DNA of 5,064 nt, from the NCBI GenBank assembly GCA_013002625.1, contig JABDJE010000057.1, positions 1 to 5,064 of the forward strand. The letters run 5' to 3'. The DNA comes from Saprospiraceae bacterium. Its GTDB lineage: Bacteria; Bacteroidota; Bacteroidia; Chitinophagales; Saprospiraceae. The position numbers and the translations under genes were made by a program. Shown one piece after another: positions 1 through 5,064 of this stretch. Positions within the stretch are counted from its first letter, which is position 1, and every line of letters starts with the position of its first letter. The notes below the pieces were generated by a model. That model saw only the letters and a program-made list of their open reading frames with translations. It did no database searches and was not told the origin of the DNA.

Positions 1-2879
1 ACATACCCCTTCACTTGAATATATTTTGATGACTCAGCAGGAATCATCCCAAAATTGAGGTCTAGTTGCTTACCGTGCTTTACATAATCAGTACCCAGTA
101 CTTCAGTGAGCGTGAAGTCATCTGGAAGTACATAAGTCACAGGAACGTTATAACTATTTGCTCCTGAATGATTCGTAACGGTAATTAGATGTATAAGATC
201 AGATTCGTTTTCTAAAATAGATGGTGCTGATATGTTAATTTCATGAAATGCTTGAGAAGGGTCACATGGTGTAGCATAGCCATCCCGCTCATCGCCAATA
301 TTATTGGTAGGATTTAAGGCATCAATTCCCAATCCCCGCTTTGCAAACGCCTTCCAAATCAAACATCCATGAGCGCCACCATAATGTAGCGTATCTGCCA
401 GTAAGATAGCATCTCTCATATCCAGGAAAGACGGGCTTGGCTTTTGTAACCTGATCCCTTCTTGTATCAATTTTAAGGCTAAATTGTTACCTGCATTATT
501 CGCAGCAATTGCATTGAGATCACCGGTTGGCGGATTATATGTTTTTGAATCATTGAAGCCATATTCATCTACCAGATTTTGCGTCATCTCCCACAACATC
601 GTACACCAGACAAATCCAACGCCATGAGGAACGGTAATTTCTGCTGAATTGCCGATACCAAAGCCGCCATTGGTGGTTCCTGCCAACGTGTATTCATTTA
701 CATCCAAATCAATGCTATACCTTCTTGGTCTGATACCTGGTCCTTCTGGTCCTGTGTATCTTACATAGGTTCCAATGCCTTTATTCGGAAGAACTCCATT
801 GGGATGTGCACCATTTGCTGCTTGTAAATCATTACTTGTTGTAGTTAGATATAGAGCATAGTAATCAGACCATCCTTCACCACCTTGTTCACTGCCTGAA
901 AGAGTACCGCCCAAAAGTCCCTGAGGGGATGTTCTTGAAGATATACCATGTCCGTATTCGTGTGCGATAATGCCATTGTCAAAATCTCCATCTCTTCTTG
1001 GAGCAGGTGGGTTTTCCTGTACAAGGGAACCAACAATCGTGGCACCTTCAGCCAGGGATTCTTTCAATTGGAGACCAGTATTATAGCTGACCATAACTGA
1101 AGGAATTGTAATTGTATTGCCGGTAGGATCTGTTCCTCCCATGGCTACCACTTCATCAGGATTACTGCTGTTATTATTCATGACGATCACGCCTGCAGCA
1201 CCACCTTTTTGTGCACCATCTACTTTTTCGACAAATGAGCAATCTCCTCTGTCAATCAGTACAATCGCACCGGCTACATTATTGCAAGGAGCAGACCCTA
1301 CTCCACCGCCGAGTCCACATCCTGTTGGACTACCACAACCGTCATTGATGAGTACGAAAGGCTTGTTTAAAACAGGATTTTCATGTAAATCATAAGGTGT
1401 TAGCGTGCTGTAAATAGCACCTTGAATCGCTAAAAATCGATCTCCGGCCGCTACATAAGGCGATGAAGACGCGGATGTAATATGCACCAATTCATCCTCT
1501 GCTGAAGCCGTCCACAAGTACATCTGCATTTGTGGGCTGACACCATCCTGCAGCGTAAGCATGTTTGCATTATTGGTACCACCACCGTCCTGGGCTTGCG
1601 CCAATAGACCATCACCTTCTTCACCACCTCTGCCGAAGTTGTTAAACTGGAAGTTCCTTCCTGATTCGGTAAAACCGAACTTGTAAAAAATGTCATGGAT
1701 CAGGTTATTTTGATAAAACAAATTGACAATGGCCGCATTTCTGTTGGGGAATTGGTTGTTCGTACTTGCTGCAACATATTCAGGATCCTGGGATAAGTCC
1801 CATTCATAGTAGAATTGCTGGCTGCCCAAAACGTTGTTGCTCGTCGCCTGCGCTGCCGCTGCCGGATTGGGTATGCCACCAAGTGGTCCCGGACTTGGGT
1901 CATAAAATGAAAAGACATTATTGCCCTTAGTATAGGGATTCTGTATAATTCCATCCAAACTTGTCCATCCGATCGGGGAGGCATCCGGGTCTCCTGCGGT
2001 CTTTACTACTTTCTGATTGCTGTCTGCGCTGTCATCATTCGGCGCTTCTGCTGGTAGATCAAGAACCAAATAGCTGTGTTCCGGTGGACCAACAGCCATA
2101 TTAACCGGTTGTCCTATAGCGGAATAATTATGATCATGTCCAGCATGCATTTCTTCCCACTCCGCTGCATTCTTAAGCAACCGCTCCTTCCTTTGGACCT
2201 CTAAAATGGCCTCCTCTTCAGGCGAGGCATCGTATTCAAGGGAAGGACCAAATGAACAATGAAGGACTTTGTCTTCGCTCGAAATTATTTCGCCAGATTG
2301 AGCATTAATGTATGACACATAGTAATGCTGTCTGTCCAATGTGTGCATCTGAGTCTCCCAGGCAAGTACCAGGGATTGAGTTTTGTCATTCTTGACATAG
2401 ATTAATCGGGTCACCGGATCAGAGGCAAACTGGTCATTTCGGTTATAAATCACATGTGCATCGGAAGATTTTTTATTATCCTTTATTTGAAATATGGCCT
2501 CTTCTTCCAATTGATGATATTGCATAGAGCGTTTTAGCGCATCTACACCTGAAATAGCAGGTTTGGAACTATTAGTAGAATAATTAGTAAATGTGTTAGT
2601 TGCCACTAGCTTTCCATCGGCATTCTGGGCAATTGAAAGAATGGCATCTTTAACAAAGACTCCATTTATACGCTGATTTGCCTGGATTCTTCTGATTCCT
2701 GAATTCTTTTCGGCATTGTCTGCCATGATATCAAACTGAATGTTTGCTGACTTCAGGTTGGAATCATTCCTTTGTGAAAGGTAGTTGGATACAATAGCTG
2801 TTGCATTTCCATCTTCCTGGCTTGTCAGGAATCCCGGGAATGCAAACAAAAAGATCGTGAATAGTAAACTGTATTTCAT
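1..2879 (-). CDS. Secreted M36 (fungalysin-type) zinc metallopeptidase with inserted PA domain, C-terminus cut by window edge
   Basis: This is an extracellular zinc endopeptidase precursor; 959 codons are visible, without stop or frameshift. Residues 1-20 are a signal peptide (MKYSLLFTIF, then LFAFPGFLTS). Residues 45-100 resemble the FTP propeptide (IRRIQANQRINGVFVKDA), and about 170-205 is PepSY-like (LAWETQ...DAQ-type end, SGEI). The M36 core starts near Y270 (YLVLDLPAEAP, then ASPIGW at 300-305) and continues with NLFYQNNLIHD (386-396), GFTESGRNFQ (402-411) and AQDGGGTNNA (429-438). A PA domain fills about 467-620 (VLIDRGDCSF at 540-549). Zinc ligands are H640 and H644 with catalytic E641 in HEYGHG; E668 in GEGWSD is the third ligand. 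From about 880 a beta-sandwich begins, perhaps followed off-window by a type IX sorting domain (inference). The ATG at 2879 is chosen because the signal peptide starts there and a promoter lies upstream; no Shine-Dalgarno is visible. The family call is firm; the substrate is unknown. Confidence 0.95.
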   Translation of the reverse strand, partial: MKYSLLFTIFLFAFPGFLTSQEDGNATAIVSNYLSQRNDSNLKSANIQFDIMADNAEKNSGIRRIQANQRINGVFVKDAILSIAQNADGKLVATNTFTNYSTNSSKPAISGVDALKRSMQYHQLEEEAIFQIKDNKKSSDAHVIYNRNDQFASDPVTRLIYVKNDKTQSLVLAWETQMHTLDRQHYYVSYINAQSGEIISSEDKVLHCSFGPSLEYDASPEEEAILEVQRKERLLKNAAEWEEMHAGHDHNYSAIGQPVNMAVGPPEHSYLVLDLPAEAPNDDSADSNQKVVKTAGDPDASPIGWTSLDGIIQNPYTKGNNVFSFYDPSPGPLGGIPNPAAAAQATSNNVLGSQQFYYEWDLSQDPEYVAASTNNQFPNRNAAIVNLFYQNNLIHDIFYKFGFTESGRNFQFNNFGRGGEEGDGLLAQAQDGGGTNNANMLTLQDGVSPQMQMYLWTASAEDELVHITSASSSPYVAAGDRFLAIQGAIYSTLTPYDLHENPVLNKPFVLINDGCGSPTGCGLGGGVGSAPCNNVAGAIVLIDRGDCSFVEKVDGAQKGGAAGVIVMNNNSSNPDEVVAMGGTDPTGNTITIPSVMVSYNTGLQLKESLAEGATIVGSLVQENPPAPRRDGDFDNGIIAHEYGHGISSRTSPQGLLGGTLSGSEQGGEGWSDYYALYLTTTSNDLQAANGAHPNGVLPNKGIGTYVRYTGPEGPGIRPRRYSIDLDVNEYTLAGTTNGGFGIGNSAEITVPHGVGFVWCTMLWEMTQNLVDEYGFNDSKTYNPPTGDLNAIAANNAGNNLALKLIQEGIRLQKPSPSFLDMRDAILLADTLHYGGAHGCLIWKAFAKRGLGIDALNPTNNIGDERDGYATPCDPSQAFHEINISAPSILENESDLIHLITVTNHSGANSYNVPVTYVLPDDFTLTEVLGTDYVKHGKQLDLNFGMIPAESSKYIQVKGY

Positions 2880-2899
2880 TTGTATAACTTTACTCGTTT

Positions 2900-2921
2900 A
2901 AAAAAAATCGGCAAAACCGAC
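2900..2921 (-). terminator. Small hairpin plus T-run in the peptidase leader (possible attenuator)
   Basis: On the minus strand TCGG, a five-base loop TTTTG and CCGA form a 4-bp stem (plus strand 2908-2911 pairs with 2917-2920), which a G-U wobble could lengthen by one pair. Eight T residues follow directly (plus-strand A run 2900-2907). The shape is that of an intrinsic terminator, placed between the predicted promoter and the start codon and oriented toward the peptidase gene. The stem is very short, so it may terminate weakly or not at all; it could equally be chance in an AT-rich leader. Confidence 0.25.
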
Positions 2922-2950
2922 ATGAATGATTTATTAAAAATTTCATACGT

Positions 2951-2980
2951 CAAAATTACCGGGGCCTGGAGCGCTCACAA
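2951..2980 (-). promoter_or_regulatory. Bacteroidota-type promoter for the M36 peptidase gene
   Basis: Read on the minus strand, TTG (2980-2978) is followed by 19 bases and then TAATTTTG (2958-2951). This fits the known Bacteroidota primary sigma factor consensus: a TTG-type -33 box and a TAnnTTTG -7 box spaced by roughly 17-23 bases. The -7 box matches every fixed position. Transcription would start near 2944-2947, giving a leader of about 65-70 bases before the ATG at 2879. The match is seen in the sequence; activity is inferred. Confidence 0.65.
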
Positions 2981-2992
2981 TGACCCATATGG
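2969..2992. promoter_or_regulatory. Two 8-base palindromes flanking the -33 box (possible operator)
   Basis: GAGCGCTC (2969-2976) is a perfect palindrome inside the spacer of the peptidase promoter. CCATATGG (2985-2992) is a second perfect palindrome just upstream of its -33 box. The hexamer TGGAGC also occurs twice, at 2967-2972 and 2990-2995, 23 bases apart, about two helical turns. The placement is right for a dimeric regulator, but no specific regulator family is recognised and chance is possible. Confidence 0.25.
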
Positions 2993-3041
2993 AGCATTTT
3001 GCGATTGGGTGAAAGGCCAGAAATGTGAAATTTTAAACATC

Positions 3042-3051
3042 GAAGAAGAGA
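3042..3051 (+). promoter_or_regulatory. Purine-rich ribosome binding region of the sensor gene
   Basis: The purine tract GAAGAAGAGA ends directly at the ATG at 3052. It contains GAAG and AGAG rather than a perfect GGAGG, and it is close to the start codon. It supports the choice of 3052: the frame is closed upstream by a TAA at 3034, and the next in-frame ATG (3151) would remove nearly the whole signal sequence. Many Bacteroidota genes lack a strong Shine-Dalgarno, so this is supporting evidence only. Confidence 0.4.
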
Positions 3052-5064
3052 ATGAATAGACGATTATTCTGCAATGGAACTCTTCTGCATATTATTATTC
3101 TACAAAAGAGACTTTCATTCACCTTGCTTGGTATATTGTTTTGTCTCCATATGTCTTATGCCCAAGAACGAATCTTCTTTGATCAATTGACCGAATCATT
3201 TACTAATTGTATCCTCAAAGACAGTGATGGTTTCATATGGATAGGCACCCAGGATGGGCTGTTGCGATATGACCACTCTAATTTCAAAAGCTACAGGTAT
3301 GAAGCGGACAATCCCTTTTCATTACCGAATAACTGGATTTGGTCGCTTTTAGAAGATCAGGATGAGAAAATCTGGATCGGCACATTTGGTGGTGGCCTTG
3401 CCATGTGGGACAAGGAAAAAGAACGATTCTATCATTATGGTGAACAAGAAGAGGCCGCTTCTATACATGCATTGCAACTTTTTCAGGATTCAATTTTATT
3501 GCTGGGTACAGAACAAGGATTATTCTCCTTTAATATTCTTTCACGTCAATATATAGACAGTAGCGCTTGTGTCCAGGATGAATCCTGTTTTATAAATACC
3601 ATATATATCACTGACGAAGATGATCAATACATCGGAACAAACGATGGGTTATTTATCAAAAAGAATGAAGAAGCGACATTTTCAAGACTACCATTGATTG
3701 ATGAAAATTTAATTGTTAGCGATATCAAGGGCGTCGCGCATATTGTCTATATCGGCACGAACAATGGACTCTACATTTATAACAAGAGAAAAGGCACCAT
3801 CGAACATCAGCTTTCCTCCTCTTCCGTTGAGTCCATTCTTTTAATTAATAATGATGAATGGTATGTTGGCACAAGCGATGGTCTGGGTCATTTTATTAAT
3901 GATTCAGGGTATCTGTGGTATAAAAATCAAAAAGGGCAAGAAAATTCTTTGAAAAGCAATTTTATCCATGTGCTGTATGAAATTGAGGATGAAATCATCT
4001 GGGCCGGAACCCGAAAAGGCATTCACCAATTTTCAATAAGACCTCCTGATTTCTTTACCCTCAATAATTTATATAACCAAAGCGCCTGTTCAAATACGGT
4101 TTTGGGTATGACCGAAGATCAATTTGGTGATATCTGGATATGTAGCCGAAATGGATTGATGCATGTTTCAGTTGATGAAACCATTCAAAATTGGACAGGT
4201 GAATGTCATACTCCTTCGAATACCCCGGGCATGAATAATGCCTACACGATCAACATTACAAATGATCAGGAAGGTAATCTATGGTTGGCTTATCGCCAAA
4301 ATGGCTTCTCTAAATTAACCCATAGAAATGGGAAATGGCAGTGGAGCAATTTTCCACGTGCAGAACAGATTTTGGAAGGTGACGGTGTTAACCAGGTATT
4401 TCAAGACAAAGTCGGTAACTTTTGGTTAGCATCGAGAGGTAAGGGATTGATAAAGTTCGATCCTGTCAAGCAGGAAATGATATTTTGGGGTACTGAAGAA
4501 GGCCTAAGTCATCCTTATATTTTTCGTATTTACGAAGGAGAAAACGGTCTACTTTGGTTATCAACCGCCAACGGAGGTCTAAGTCGATTTGATCCCCAAT
4601 CAGAAAAATTTACCAATTATAATCTTAACCGCAACGATCCTTCAGGAATTTCAGCGAGTATGGTTTTGGCCACTAATGAATACAGTGATCAGCGTTTATT
4701 AGTGGCAACAACAAGCGGATTGGATATTTTAGATGATGCAGGAAAATTTCAACATATTAACACGTTTGACGGACTACCTAACAATGTCATTTATGGGGCT
4801 TTAGAAGATGATAATGGAAATGTATGGGTAAGCACAAATGAAGGTATAAGTAAGATTGATCTAAGGTCGGATAAAGTTAAAACGACGAACTACTCCAGGG
4901 CCCAGGGCCTTGCATCCACCGAATTTAATCAACATTCCTATTTAGAACATTCATCCGGACTTTTTCTGTTTGGCGGTGTAGAAGGGGTTACTGTATTTGA
5001 CCCTTTAAAAGTGGAGTCCCGCAGTATTAACCCCCGGATAGTCTTTACTGATTTTCAATTATTC
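3052..5064 (+). CDS. Two-component regulator propeller sensor (HTCS-type N-terminal part), C-terminus cut by window edge
   Basis: This is the periplasmic sensing half of a membrane signalling protein; 671 codons are visible without a stop. An N-terminal signal/anchor (hydrophobic LSFTLLGILFCL at 21-32, likely processed after SYAQ at 35-38) is followed by regulator-propeller repeats. Fourteen blade motifs can be read, including FIWIGTQDGLLRYD (61-74), KIWIGTFGGGL (106-116), YIGTNDGL (193-200), YIGTNNGL (233-240), YVGTSDGL (271-278), DIWICSRNGL (360-369), NFWLASRGKGL (456-466), LLWLSTANGGL (500-510), NVWVSTNEGI (590-599) and LFLFGGVEGVTVFD (637-650). They fit two seven-bladed propellers, about 41-330 and 331-655. 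The end (PRIVFTDFQLF, 661-671) is the usual lead-in to a Y_Y_Y domain. A transmembrane helix and an output module should follow off-window. In this family the output may be histidine kinase, kinase-receiver-AraC hybrid or another HTH type; the window cannot tell which. Ligands of relatives are often glycans, but this one is unknown. Confidence 0.93.
   Translation, partial: MNRRLFCNGTLLHIIILQKRLSFTLLGILFCLHMSYAQERIFFDQLTESFTNCILKDSDGFIWIGTQDGLLRYDHSNFKSYRYEADNPFSLPNNWIWSLLEDQDEKIWIGTFGGGLAMWDKEKERFYHYGEQEEAASIHALQLFQDSILLLGTEQGLFSFNILSRQYIDSSACVQDESCFINTIYITDEDDQYIGTNDGLFIKKNEEATFSRLPLIDENLIVSDIKGVAHIVYIGTNNGLYIYNKRKGTIEHQLSSSSVESILLINNDEWYVGTSDGLGHFINDSGYLWYKNQKGQENSLKSNFIHVLYEIEDEIIWAGTRKGIHQFSIRPPDFFTLNNLYNQSACSNTVLGMTEDQFGDIWICSRNGLMHVSVDETIQNWTGECHTPSNTPGMNNAYTINITNDQEGNLWLAYRQNGFSKLTHRNGKWQWSNFPRAEQILEGDGVNQVFQDKVGNFWLASRGKGLIKFDPVKQEMIFWGTEEGLSHPYIFRIYEGENGLLWLSTANGGLSRFDPQSEKFTNYNLNRNDPSGISASMVLATNEYSDQRLLVATTSGLDILDDAGKFQHINTFDGLPNNVIYGALEDDNGNVWVSTNEGISKIDLRSDKVKTTNYSRAQGLASTEFNQHSYLEHSSGLFLFGGVEGVTVFDPLKVESRSINPRIVFTDFQLF

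Larger units (their letters stand above)
2880..3051. other. Divergent intergenic region between peptidase and sensor genes
   Basis: These 172 bases separate two start codons that face away from each other, so all control signals for both genes should lie here or inside the genes. The minus-strand half contains a good Bacteroidota-type promoter, two 8-base palindromes and a hairpin followed by a T-run. The half next to the plus-strand gene (about 2996-3040) shows no recognisable promoter. No RNA gene and no convincing small protein gene was seen. Confidence 0.8.

Noticed and set aside
1..960. Suspected frameshift in the peptidase gene downstream of the zinc motif
   Set aside because: Codon-by-codon rereading from HEYGHG to the window edge stays in the same frame as the start codon, with no stop. 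The apparent shift was a counting error near position 20.
845..1984. Open frames of 66-94 codons on both strands (845-1045, 1117-1395, 1451-1696, 1700-1984)
   Set aside because: All lie inside the M36 peptidase gene in other frames. Their translations are low-complexity or unlike known proteins, while the peptidase frame carries conserved motifs throughout.
2908..2920. Hairpin TCGG/CCGA as a terminator on the plus strand
   Set aside because: No T-run follows it in the plus direction and no plus-strand gene ends before it. It is considered only for the minus strand.
2996..3001. ATTTTG as a possible -7 box for the sensor gene
   Set aside because: The TA that should precede it is GC here, and no TTG lies at the right distance upstream on the plus strand.
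2980..3012. Ten-codon ORF starting ATGACCCAT on the plus strand in the intergenic region
   Set aside because: It is too short, has no ribosome binding sequence, overlaps the -33 box and palindromes of the divergent promoter, and resembles no known leader peptide.
3362..3556. 64-codon open frame on the plus strand
   Set aside because: It is an out-of-frame shadow of the propeller sensor, whose own frame shows blade motifs across the same stretch.

Overview
This window most likely comes from a member of the Bacteroidota. Three things point there: a divergent gene pair made of two protein types common in that phylum, a start region without a Shine-Dalgarno sequence, and a good match to the phylum-specific promoter (TTG, 19 bases, TAATTTTG). 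Base composition is moderately AT-rich. I cannot place it to a genus. Both genes run off the window, so neither C-terminus is visible.

Layout. The left part (1-2879) is one uninterrupted reading frame on the minus strand, encoding at least 959 residues of a secreted M36 (fungalysin-type) zinc metallopeptidase. It has a signal peptide, an FTP/PepSY-like propeptide, an M36 catalytic domain with a PA domain inserted just ahead of the HEYGH zinc motif, and the start of a C-terminal beta-sandwich region. A 172-base intergenic region (2880-3051) separates the two start codons. It holds the peptidase promoter, two 8-base palindromes around that promoter, and a short hairpin plus T-run in the peptidase leader. 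The right part (3052-5064) is one uninterrupted frame on the plus strand, encoding at least 671 residues of a periplasmic two-component-type sensor. It has a signal sequence and 14 recognisable propeller blades, read as two seven-bladed propellers, and it ends at the point where a Y_Y_Y domain normally begins.

How they might work together. The first product would be exported and, in this phylum, probably secreted by the type IX system to digest extracellular protein. The second would sense a periplasmic ligand and signal inward. Their divergent start sites share a short control region, so regulation of the protease by the sensor is conceivable, but the sequence does not show it. Neither gene is novel in family terms. 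I found no RNA gene, mobile element, CRISPR array or clearly undescribed system.
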